DNA of 64,000 bases. It comes from JAEUKH01 sp964447205 (GTDB lineage Bacteria > Myxococcota_A > Polyangia > Polyangiales > Ga0077539). The notes under the pieces were generated by a model, which ran no database searches, was not told where the DNA came from, and saw only the letters and a program-made list of their open reading frames with translations. How positions within the stretch are numbered: the first letter of the stretch is position 1; each line of letters opens with the position of its first letter. Below are positions 56,110 through 63,591 of this stretch, one piece after another. Position numbers and translations under genes: made by a program. The stretch is from the NCBI GenBank assembly GCA_964447205.1, contig CAYUSB010000029.1, positions 1 to 64,000 on the forward strand. The letters are read 5' to 3'.

Positions 56110-57192
56110 TCACTCCTTGTCCACCTGGAGGCGACACACCACGGCGGGGTTTGCGCCCACCCCGTAGCCTTCGATCCCCGCCATCAGGGCGGCCACACGC
56201 TGGGCGCAGGTGCCGTGGGCGGCCGGCGACCACCAGGGGATGCCGGGCCGGTCGCCGCTCTGGCAGAAGCTCATGTAGGCCGCCGCAAACTGCTCCATCG
56301 GGGCCTCGCCCAGACAACGCAGGTACCCGAGGAAGTACCCCGCGTAACAATCGGCCCCGAGCTCGACATGGATCGTATGCCGGGAGAGCTGGCCGTCGGT
56401 CACCTGAACCCCGTGACCGAGCTCGTGCCCGAAGACCAGGGCCGCGGCGATCTCTGCCCCCATCACCGCGCGGAGCTCGGTGACGAGCATGGGGTCGTAG
56501 TGAATCACCCCCGGGGTTTCAGGGAACACCAGGGCGTTTCGATAACAGCCGAGGGCGTCGCGTTCGCAGGGGCACGCCCGCACGGCCGACCCCCAGAGCG
56601 TGTTGAGCCGCGCGATGACCGCGTCCACGAAGGGCTCGGGCGCGATCGAACACCGCAGCGTGGGCTCCGAGGCGGGGACCCCCACCTCCCACGTCGGGCA
56701 GGCCCCTGCTCGGGCCGTGCGGAGCCGCGCGCAGTACCATCCCCCGAGGGGCCCACACGACGCCTCGGACGCGCAGAGCCTCCCGTCGCAGCCGAAGGCG
56801 CCGTATCCCGCGCGGCACACACACCGCCCCGGCCCCGCGCACACCGTCTGGGCGGGGCACGCCGTCGACCCACACACCACGGCCGACTCGCGCCACTGAC
56901 ACGCGACCCGCTCGGGCGGGCCCGCCTCCCCGGCGTCGCTGCCGTCCTCGGCGTCCAGCACCTCGGCGCCATCCCGCGCCACCGACGGAACGTCCATCAC
57001 GACGGCCGCCGCGGGTGCACCACAGCCGGAGGCGATCCCTGTCACGACGAGGCAGCCCGCCGTCGCCCAGCGCAAGAGCCTGGCTACACCGAACGATGCG
57101 AGCACACGCACACCCTGCCCCGCCCCGTCGGAGGCCGTCAACCGCGCCCGTCCCTCGATCGTCCCCCGCGCATCCCGCACCGTGGTACCCAT
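56110..57192 (-). CDS. Secreted zinc metallopeptidase-like protein (YpfJ type)
   Basis: A 360-residue protein whose C-terminal domain resembles neutral zinc peptidases of the YpfJ type: 'AALVFGHELGHGVQ' (HExxH) followed by 'VELGADCYAGYFLGYL', with Glu/Asp as third ligand. A hydrophobic segment ending 'GIASGC' is a lipoprotein signal, followed by an Asp/Ala tether and an EGF-like cysteine cluster ('CGSTACPAQTVCAGPGRCVCRAGYGAFGCDG'). ATG 57192 has GAGGGG 8 bases upstream but puts about 30 residues before the signal; GTG 57111 or 57105 would give a standard signal and leave room for promoters. The N-terminus is therefore uncertain. Confidence 0.8.
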   Translation of the reverse strand: MGTTVRDARGTIEGRARLTASDGAGQGVRVLASFGVARLLRWATAGCLVVTGIASGCGAPAAAVVMDVPSVARDGAEVLDAEDGSDAGEAGPPERVACQWRESAVVCGSTACPAQTVCAGPGRCVCRAGYGAFGCDGRLCASEASCGPLGGWYCARLRTARAGACPTWEVGVPASEPTLRCSIAPEPFVDAVIARLNTLWGSAVRACPCERDALGCYRNALVFPETPGVIHYDPMLVTELRAVMGAEIAAALVFGHELGHGVQVTDGQLSRHTIHVELGADCYAGYFLGYLRCLGEAPMEQFAAAYMSFCQSGDRPGIPWWSPAAHGTCAQRVAALMAGIEGYGVGANPAVVCRLQVDKE

Positions 57193-57206
57193 CCCAAAGC
57201 CCCTCA

Positions 57207-57878
57207 ATGCCCCGACCCCCCGACGCCACCCTCCGCCGCGCCCTCTGCGACGCGGGCAAGACCCTCTACGACCGCGGGCTCATCGGCCCCCTCGACGGCA
57301 ACCTCTCGGCCCGCACCCCCCGCGGCACCGTGCTCTGCACCCCGTCGGGCTGCCACAAAGGCCGCCTCACCCCCGCCGACCTCGTCGAGGTCACCCCGGA
57401 GGGCGTCCCCGTGCGCGCGGACCCTGGGGTTCGGGTGTCGAGCGAGCTGGCCTTGCATCTCGCGGTGTACTGCCGTCGCCCCGAGGTGGGCGCCGTCGTG
57501 CACGCCCACCCGCCGTACGCCGTCGGGCTGACCGTCGCAGGCCGCGGGCTCGACCCGCCCGTGGTGTCCGAGCTGGTCTTCGCCGCGGGGCGTGTGGTGA
57601 CCGTCCCCTACGCCGACCCGACCACCCCGGGCCTGGCCCAGGCCGTCGCCGAAGCTCTTGGTTCGGCGGGGCGGGCGTGCCTCCTGGCCCGCCACGGGAG
57701 CGTGGCCGTCGGGGCCACCGTCGACGAGGCCCTCGTGCTCACCGAGGCCCTCGAACACACCGCGAAGATCACCGTGGCTGCCTGGTCCGCCGGCGGGGCC
57801 GCCCCCCTGTCGCCCGCCACCCTCGCGCGGCTCCACGGCCTCGCCGACGCCCTGCGCCGGGACGGTCAACCCGGCTGA
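57207..57878 (+). CDS. Class II aldolase/adducin family protein
   Basis: A 223-residue protein similar to L-fuculose-phosphate aldolases. Motifs: 'GLIGPLDGNLSARTPRGTVLCTPSGCHKGRLTPADLVEV', 'SSELALHLAVYCRRPEVGAVVHAHPPYAVGLTVAG' (zinc ligands His-x-His) and 'LLARHGSVAVGATVDEALVLTEALEHTAKI' (third His). The catalytic Glu is probably in 'VSSELALHLAVY'. It cleaves or forms a sugar-phosphate aldol with zinc; the exact substrate is unknown. It is divergent from the metallopeptidase gene with almost no gap if the long start of that gene is used. Confidence 0.88.
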   Translation: MPRPPDATLRRALCDAGKTLYDRGLIGPLDGNLSARTPRGTVLCTPSGCHKGRLTPADLVEVTPEGVPVRADPGVRVSSELALHLAVYCRRPEVGAVVHAHPPYAVGLTVAGRGLDPPVVSELVFAAGRVVTVPYADPTTPGLAQAVAEALGSAGRACLLARHGSVAVGATVDEALVLTEALEHTAKITVAAWSAGGAAPLSPATLARLHGLADALRRDGQPG

Positions 57879-57890
57879 CTACCTCCCCGC

Positions 57891-58811
57891 TCAGCGTGCG
57901 TTGGGGTCGGCGAGCCACGCGGCGAGGGCCTCCGCGTCACTGTCGAGGACCACCTCCGCGAGGCGCTCGGGGCCGACGGTGTCGAGGCGCACCCCGAGGG
58001 TCGCCTCTTCGCCGCGGGTCATCGGGCGGCCGAGGCGCCGCACGCACATCTGCACGAGGGGAGCGATGCCCTTCTCGATGCCCTTCTCGATGCCCTTTTT
58101 GAGGCCCTTCTTGAGGCCCTTCTTCTCAAGAGCCGCGAGGTACTTCTTGACTTCGGTGAGGTCGACCATGAGCTGCTCCGCGCTGAGGTTGGGATTGGTT
58201 CGGATGCGTTGGCGGTACTCTACCATCGTCTGGAGGATGGGTTCGTACCGGGGGTCGGTGCGCGCCTGGACCCGCAGGGAACGCGTAGCCTGGGCCTGGA
58301 CGCGGTGTCGCCCCAGCAGCCGCAGGAGCAAGGTGGCCTCGTCGTCGGGCAGGTCTCGCAGCACCACGATCCGCACGGGGATCAGACGCGACATGCGATA
58401 GAAGCCCTCCGGCGCGTCCTCCAGAGGGACCACCTGCGGGTCGCGCAGGAGGCTCCTGGGACGACCTGCGCAGAGCATCCAGGCGATGGCGTCGCGGAGG
58501 CGCTTCTGCGCGGGCGTCGCTGCCCTGCGCCGCGCCTGCTGCTGAACCTCCAACACCTTGCGCAGCACCGTGTGCAGGTGAGCCTCCTGGGGGGCCCGGG
58601 AGTAGGGCTCCAGCAGGCACGGGGTCTGCACGATGGGCTCCATCGCCCCGAGCGGCACAGCATCCTCCGTCGCGGAATCTCCCGGCACGAAGAGCACGTC
58701 GGCCGAGAGCGAGACCCGCGGGGGGATGGCGTACTCCTGCTCCACCGTGCCGTACCCCGACAGGATCTGGTCGAGCAGGAGGCGGACGTATACGTCGTGA
58801 GGGTTGCGCAT
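57891..58811 (-). CDS. Rpn-like protein with lysine/glycine repeat
   Basis: A 306-residue protein from ATG 58811. The start 'MRNPHDVYVRLLLDQILSG' and the body ('SADVLFVPGD', 'LLEPYSRAPQEAHLHTVLRKVLEVQQQARRR', 'IPVRIVVLRDLPDDEATLLLRLLGR') resemble a widespread family of Rpn/PD-(D/E)xK-like proteins. Five 12-bp units (58065-58124) encode GLKK/GIEK repeats between the core and a C-terminal helical segment ('MTRGEEATLGVRLDTVGPERLAEVVLDS'). The architecture parallels the gene at 8238, with a different core. Precise activity is unknown. Its end is 12 bases from the convergent aldolase gene. Confidence 0.7.
   Translation of the reverse strand: MRNPHDVYVRLLLDQILSGYGTVEQEYAIPPRVSLSADVLFVPGDSATEDAVPLGAMEPIVQTPCLLEPYSRAPQEAHLHTVLRKVLEVQQQARRRAATPAQKRLRDAIAWMLCAGRPRSLLRDPQVVPLEDAPEGFYRMSRLIPVRIVVLRDLPDDEATLLLRLLGRHRVQAQATRSLRVQARTDPRYEPILQTMVEYRQRIRTNPNLSAEQLMVDLTEVKKYLAALEKKGLKKGLKKGIEKGIEKGIAPLVQMCVRRLGRPMTRGEEATLGVRLDTVGPERLAEVVLDSDAEALAAWLADPNAR
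58065..58124 (-). repeat. 12-bp tandem repeat in the second Rpn-like gene
   Basis: Five units with the theme GAkGCCCTTCTy on the plus strand, coding for Lys-Lys-Gly-Leu or Glu-Lys-Gly-Ile on the minus strand. Unit length equals that in the first Rpn-like gene. Confidence 0.85.
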
Positions 58812-58896
58812 CCGCCTGTATCGAAGCGAGCCTCGACCCGGTTGCGTAGCACGCAGATTTTCTTTGCCCGCCCAACGCCCACTCCCCGTGGGGCGG

Positions 58897-61236
58897 TCAG
58901 TACAGGGGTTGGATGGCCGAGGCGATGAGCCGGGTGAGCTTGCCCGTGTGGGGGAAGTACACCTCCACCTTGGGTGGGTCTTCGGGCAACACCGTCTTGA
59001 TCGTCCCGGGGCCAAACTTGGGGTGCTTCACCCGAACCCCGCGGCGCAGCCAGCTCGGGACCCCTCCCCCCGCCGAGGGCCCAAGCTCGGGACTCCCGGA
59101 ATGCACCGCGTCCTCGTCGGGCACGAAGGTGAGCCCGTCCTCGCGCAGGATGCCCGCGGCCCCCCCGCGCGGAGCCCCCACGGCCCGCTGGACGGCCTGC
59201 CGGGCCGAGGCCCCGAGGTGCGGAGCGAGGGCCCGGTCGAGGGCCCGACGCGGGACCGGCTGCGACAGAAGCTCCGGCGGGATCTCAAACAAGAACCGCG
59301 ACGGCGGGTGCACCTTCGTCTGCCCGAAGAGCTGCCGAAACCGCGCATAGGACAATACGAGCTGCTCGCGGGCCCGGGTGATGGCCACGTACGCAAGCCG
59401 ACGCTCCTCCTCCAGCTCCGAGGCCTCGGACCCGAGCTCGGTGCCCTTGTACGGAAACATCCCGTCCTCGAGGCCGGTGATCAACACCGACTGAAACTCG
59501 AGCCCCTTGGCCGAGTGCACGGTCATCAGCGACACACGCCCCGCCTGCGGAGCCCCGGCTTCGCCCTCGGCCGGAAGCTCCTCGTGCAGGGTCACCCGCT
59601 CGAGGTAGCTGCCGAGGGAGGGAGACTCTTCCTCGGACTGGTAGGCCGCCACCGACCCGAGGAGCTCGGCCACGTTCTCCCGGCGGGCCTCGGCCTCGGG
59701 GCTGCCGTCGGCCTCCAGCATCTCGCGGTACTTCGTGTGGTCGTACACCCAGGCGGCAAACTCCGCGGGGCGGTCTTCCCACTGGGTCTGCTTGCGCCGC
59801 ATCATCTCGACGACCTGGTAGAACCCCGCGAGGGCCTTGCGGGCGGCCCCGGCCACGTCGGGGGGCAGGTCGCCCGACTCGATGAGGCGCCACAGGGACA
59901 GCTTGCGGGCGTTGGCATAGGCCACCACCCGGTCGACCGTGGTCTTCCCAAGCTTGCGCGCAGGAACATTGAGGACCCGCAGGAGCTGCACGTCGTCGTT
60001 GGGGTTGAGGGCGAGGCGCAGATACGCCAGGAGGTCCTTCACCTCGGCCCGGTCATAAAACCGCACCCCCCCAACGATCCGATACGGAACCCTCGCCCCC
60101 CGCAGGGCCTCCTCCAGGGGCCGCGACTGGGCGTGGATGCGGTAGAAGACCGCCACTTCCTCGGGGGGAACGCCACGGTCGAGGGCTCCCCGCACCCGTT
60201 GGGCCACGGCCATGGCCTCGGCCCGCTCGTCGTCGCAGGGCAGGAGCTCCAGGAGGGGCCCCGCCGGGTTGCGGGTGTGCAGGGTCTTGGCCTCGCGGTG
60301 TTGGGCCTTGCCGATCACCGCGTTGGCCGCCGCCAGGATGCGGGCCGTGCAGCGGTAGTTCTCCTCCAGCTTGACGACGGTGGCCCCGGCGAAGTCATTC
60401 CGAAACCCGAGGATGTTGCCCACGTCGGCCCCGCGCCACGCGTAGATGGCCTGGTCGTCGTCGCCCACCACACACAGGTTGCGCCGCGGGCCCACCAGGG
60501 CCTTGAGCATCCGGATCTGGGCCCCGTTGGTGTCCTGAAACTCGTCCACCAGCAGGTGCTGCCACTGCCCCTGGAGGGTCTGGCGCACCGCGGGATGGCC
60601 CTCCAGGAGCCGCACCGTCCGCGTGAGGAGGTCGTTGAAATCGACGGCGTTGTTCTGCGCGAGCTGCTCCTCGTAGAGGGCGTAGACCCGGGCCAGGAGC
60701 AGCTCCTTCGGCCCCTTGGCCTCGGCCGAGAGGTCGTCAGGGCTCTTGACCTCCTGCTTGGCCCGGTCGATGGCGTGCAGGGCCTCGCGCACGTTGGGCG
60801 TGTTGCGGTCGTCCTCGTCGAGGTCGAGGGCCTTGTAGACCCGACCCATCACGGCCCGCTGGTCGCCGTCGTCGTAGATGGTGAAGTCCTGGCGTAGCCC
60901 GGCCTCCGCGGCATACCGTCGCAAGAGGCGGGCCCCCGTGGCGTGGAAGGTCCCGACCCAGGGGCCGCGGGCCGCGTCCGCGCCGACCAGGGCCACGAGG
61001 CGATGCCGCATCTCGGCGGCGGCCTTGTTGGTGAAGGTCACGGCGCAGATCGACCACGGGGTCTCGCCCCGGGCGATGAGCCGGGCGATGCGGTAGGTGA
61101 TGACCCGGGTCTTGCCGCTGCCGGCCCCGGCGAAGACCAGGAGGGGCCCCTCGCCGTGCAAGACGGCCTGGAGCTGCGGGCCGTTGAGGACCCGGGCCAG
61201 GGCGAGGTCGTCCATGGGGGCGGGCGGGGTGTGCAT
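58897..61236 (-). CDS. pcrA: ATP-dependent DNA helicase PcrA/UvrD
   Basis: A 779-residue superfamily 1A helicase with all motifs: 'LNGPQLQAVLHGEGPLLVFAGAGSGKTRVI' (Q motif and Walker A), 'VTFTNKAAAEMR' (Ia), 'HLLVDEFQDTNGAQIRML' (Walker B), 'VVGDDDQAIYAWRGAD' (III), 'LEENYRC' (IV), 'VSLMTVHSAKGLEFQSVLI' (V) and 'YVAITRAREQL' (VI). The C-terminal 'RRGVRVKHPKFGPGTIKTV' is the Tudor-like domain that in PcrA/UvrD contacts RNA polymerase. It unwinds DNA 3' to 5' in repair and conflict resolution. It is divergent from the sigma factor gene. Confidence 0.97.
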   Translation of the reverse strand: MHTPPAPMDDLALARVLNGPQLQAVLHGEGPLLVFAGAGSGKTRVITYRIARLIARGETPWSICAVTFTNKAAAEMRHRLVALVGADAARGPWVGTFHATGARLLRRYAAEAGLRQDFTIYDDGDQRAVMGRVYKALDLDEDDRNTPNVREALHAIDRAKQEVKSPDDLSAEAKGPKELLLARVYALYEEQLAQNNAVDFNDLLTRTVRLLEGHPAVRQTLQGQWQHLLVDEFQDTNGAQIRMLKALVGPRRNLCVVGDDDQAIYAWRGADVGNILGFRNDFAGATVVKLEENYRCTARILAAANAVIGKAQHREAKTLHTRNPAGPLLELLPCDDERAEAMAVAQRVRGALDRGVPPEEVAVFYRIHAQSRPLEEALRGARVPYRIVGGVRFYDRAEVKDLLAYLRLALNPNDDVQLLRVLNVPARKLGKTTVDRVVAYANARKLSLWRLIESGDLPPDVAGAARKALAGFYQVVEMMRRKQTQWEDRPAEFAAWVYDHTKYREMLEADGSPEAEARRENVAELLGSVAAYQSEEESPSLGSYLERVTLHEELPAEGEAGAPQAGRVSLMTVHSAKGLEFQSVLITGLEDGMFPYKGTELGSEASELEEERRLAYVAITRAREQLVLSYARFRQLFGQTKVHPPSRFLFEIPPELLSQPVPRRALDRALAPHLGASARQAVQRAVGAPRGGAAGILREDGLTFVPDEDAVHSGSPELGPSAGGGVPSWLRRGVRVKHPKFGPGTIKTVLPEDPPKVEVYFPHTGKLTRLIASAIQPLY

Positions 61237-61343
61237 CCCTTGGGGGCGTACACCGCGCGGGTGTTCAGGTCCAGTTTCGGGGGCGGAGACGTACGCGCAG
61301 ACCCGCCGGGGACTTGTCTGCTACGGTCGGGGCACGGTCTGTG

Positions 61344-62105
61344 ATGAGTTCGAACGAGGAGCGTCCCCCCCCATCCAAGCCCGCGCTAACAAGCGTCCCG
61401 TCCAAGCCGGTGAATCGCAACGGGGCGGCTGCGTCCAAGCAGACTGGAGCCAACAGTGATGACCGCGCCTACGACCGTTCTCTCATCGAGCGCGCCGCGA
61501 AGGGGGATTCCCTCGCCTTTCGCGAGCTCGTGGCGCGCCACCAACGCCGAGCCCACGCCGTGGCCTACGGGGTCGTACGCAACGCCGAAGACGCCCAGGA
61601 GGTCACCCAGGACGCCTTCATGCGCGTCTACCGCCACCTCGCCGACTTCGAGGGTCAGGCCAGCTTCAGCACCTGGCTCTACCGCATCATCGTCAACCTC
61701 TCCATCGACGCCTTGCGCCGCCGCCACCCCGGACGCAGCCTGGAGCTCGACGACCGCACCGACCTCCAGGACGCCAACGAAGACCACCTGCCCTACCGCG
61801 GAGAGGCCAACCCCTTCGCGCGCCTCGACCAACGCCGCCTCGCCGAAGCCATGCAAGACGCCCTCGACGCCCTGCCCCCGTACCACCGCACCGTCATCGT
61901 GCTGCGCGAGGTCGAGGGCCTGTCCTACGAGGAGATCGCTCAGGCCATGCAGATCTCCAAGGGCACCGTCATGTCGCGTCTCTTTCACGCCCGCCGCAAG
62001 ATGCAACGGATGCTGCGCGAGCGCTTCGGCGACGAGGTCCCCCAGACCGCCGACGAACGCGACGCCGCCCGCGACCTCGCCGCCGCCGAGGAGGATGCAC
62101 CATGA
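61344..62105 (+). CDS. ECF-type RNA polymerase sigma factor
   Basis: A 253-residue sigma-70 family protein of ECF type. Region 2: 'FRELVARHQRRAHAVAYGVVRNAEDAQEVTQDAFMRVYRHLADFEGQASFSTWLYRIIVNLSIDALRRR'. Region 4: 'LPPYHRTVIVLREVEGLSYEEIAQAMQISKGTVMSRLFHARRKMQRML'. It has a polar N-terminal extension of about 50 residues and a 30-residue acidic tail. The stop overlaps the start of the next gene (ATGA), the standard arrangement for sigma and anti-sigma. ATG 61344 is chosen; the ribosome site is weak. Confidence 0.93.
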   Translation: MSSNEERPPPSKPALTSVPSKPVNRNGAAASKQTGANSDDRAYDRSLIERAAKGDSLAFRELVARHQRRAHAVAYGVVRNAEDAQEVTQDAFMRVYRHLADFEGQASFSTWLYRIIVNLSIDALRRRHPGRSLELDDRTDLQDANEDHLPYRGEANPFARLDQRRLAEAMQDALDALPPYHRTVIVLREVEGLSYEEIAQAMQISKGTVMSRLFHARRKMQRMLRERFGDEVPQTADERDAARDLAAAEEDAP

Positions 62106-62998
62106 AGCGTCCTGACCCCCCTGCCGTGCACCCTGTTCCCGCGCACGACGACGTTCCCGCGCGCGATGACCCGGCCGAGCCCTCGGCCACCCAGGGCCCC
62201 ATGGTCGCCTGGGCCGCCGAGGCGGTTCCGGACCTGCCCGCGGGCTTCACCGAGGCCGTGATGGCCGAAGCCACCGGGCACGGCCTCGCCGGGGCCTTCT
62301 CCGCCTGGTCCGAGCACGCCGTCCCCGCCCTGCCCGAGGGCTTCGCCGACGCCGTCCTGGCCGAAGCCTCGGCAGACGGCCTCGAGGGCGCGTTCGCCGC
62401 CTGGTCCGCGCACGCCGTGCCCACCCTTCCCCCGGGCTTCGCCGACGCCGTCGTAGCCGAGGCCACCGGGCACGGCCTCGAAGGCGCGTTCGCGGCCTGG
62501 TCCGAGCACGCCGTCCCCGCCCTTCCCCCGGGCTTCGCCGACGCCGTGGCCGCCCGGGTCGAGGCCGCCAAGGTCACCGCCCTGCCCGCCCGGTCTGCAG
62601 GGGCCTCGCGGGGGCGACGCCTCCTGTGGCCCGCCCTCGCCGTGGCCGCGGCCCTGCTCCTGGCCCTGGGCGCGCGGGCGGTTCCGGGCGAAGGGCCCGC
62701 CGCCGATCGCCCCGTGTTGGCCCACACCCACCGACCGGCGCCCCCGGTCGTCGCGGCCCTGCCCGCCCCCGTCGTGCTCCCCCCAACGCCGCCGATCAGC
62801 CCGGCCGACGACGAGCCCGTGGCCGTGGGCTCCGCCAGCGGGGCCGAGGGCGGGGCCGACGTGACCCACATGGACGTGGTCGGGGCCCAGAGCTACGCCG
62901 TCCTGCAGATCCCCGGGGTGTCCCCCGGGACCCTCACCGCCGTGGTCTGGATCGACGACAAACCCGACACCGACCCTCCCGAGACCGCCGTCCAGTGA
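62102..62998 (+). CDS. Putative anti-sigma factor with four 32-residue repeats
   Basis: A 298-residue protein, translationally coupled to the sigma gene. Residues 33 to about 157 are four tandem copies of a 32-residue unit of the type AFAAWSEHAVPALPPGFADAV...GLEG. A single membrane helix follows at about 181-200 ('LLWPALAVAAALLLALGARAV'), then a Pro/Ala-rich outer segment and a small beta domain ('AQSYAVLQIPGVSPGTLTAVVWIDD'). The unit resembles the 'LPxGFADRV' helix that precedes the membrane segment in many anti-sigma factors. No zinc-binding HxxxCxxC motif is seen. The role as anti-sigma is inferred from position, topology and this motif. Confidence 0.7.
   Translation: MKRPDPPAVHPVPAHDDVPARDDPAEPSATQGPMVAWAAEAVPDLPAGFTEAVMAEATGHGLAGAFSAWSEHAVPALPEGFADAVLAEASADGLEGAFAAWSAHAVPTLPPGFADAVVAEATGHGLEGAFAAWSEHAVPALPPGFADAVAARVEAAKVTALPARSAGASRGRRLLWPALAVAAALLLALGARAVPGEGPAADRPVLAHTHRPAPPVVAALPAPVVLPPTPPISPADDEPVAVGSASGAEGGADVTHMDVVGAQSYAVLQIPGVSPGTLTAVVWIDDKPDTDPPETAVQ
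62198..62572 (+). repeat. 96-bp coding tandem repeat, four copies
   Basis: Four in-frame copies of a 96-base unit encode 32-residue repeats in the putative anti-sigma protein. Copies 2-4 are most alike; copy 4 diverges at its end, where it runs into the membrane-proximal linker. Confidence 0.9.
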
Positions 62999-63006
62999 GG
63001 GCCCCC

Positions 63007-63519
63007 ATGCACCGCCGCCTCGACCGCTTCCTTGGGTCCGCAGGGATCGCCCCCCTGGGCCTCATCCTCGGCCTTCTCCTGGCTCTCCCTGGGGCCGCCT
63101 GGGCCGACCCCCCGCCCGTGCCCGCCCAGGGGGCCCAACGCAGGGCCCCGCAGCCCGCGGCCCACATCGAGATCCTCATCATCGACGCCATCGCCCTGCC
63201 GGGGCCCTCCTCGCCCGCCCTGGCCAACATCCCGCAGCTCCAGATGCCGCCCTTCAGCGCCTTCGGGGCCCTGCGCCTGGTGTCCCGCCGGGTGCTCCCG
63301 CTGACCGCAGAGCCGCACAACACCCCCCTGCCCAACCGCCGGGGCGAGCTGTCGGTCTCCCTCGCGGGGCAGACCGCCGGTCGGTACAACGTCAACGTGC
63401 AGTTTACCCGCAGCACGACCTCGACCATCCAGTTTGTGGCCGCCCCGGGGGAGCCCTTCTTCACCGTGCGGGCCCACCGCCCCGACAAGGCCCTGGTCCT
63501 GGGCTTCATCGTGCGCTGA
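63007..63519 (+). CDS. Secreted hypothetical protein in the sigma/anti-sigma operon
   Basis: A 170-residue exported protein with signal peptide ending 'LPGAAWADPP' (cleavage near residue 34). A GTG at 62995 overlapping the previous stop (GTGA) would add four residues. The mature part is beta-rich: 'HIEILIIDAIALPGPSSPALANIPQLQMPPFSAFGALRLVSRRVLPL' and 'YNVNVQFTRSTTSTIQFVAAPGEPFFTVRAHRPDKALVLGFIVR'. No family is recognised. Tight linkage suggests it is a target or sensor partner of the sigma system. Confidence 0.65.
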   Translation: MHRRLDRFLGSAGIAPLGLILGLLLALPGAAWADPPPVPAQGAQRRAPQPAAHIEILIIDAIALPGPSSPALANIPQLQMPPFSAFGALRLVSRRVLPLTAEPHNTPLPNRRGELSVSLAGQTAGRYNVNVQFTRSTTSTIQFVAAPGEPFFTVRAHRPDKALVLGFIVR

Positions 63520-63544
63520 GGGTTGGCCCCGGGCCGAGGAAGCT

Positions 63545-63568
63545 TCGCCAGTTTCTTGGAGCTGGCGA
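63545..63568 (+). terminator. Possible terminator before ftsE
   Basis: TCGCCAG (63545-63551) pairs with CTGGCGA (63562-63568) around a 10-base loop. A competing stem GGAGCT/AGCTCC overlaps it (63558-63575). No T-tract follows, so termination is only possible, not shown. Confidence 0.35.
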
Positions 63569-63591
63569 GAGCTCCGGGGTACAGCCCGCAC

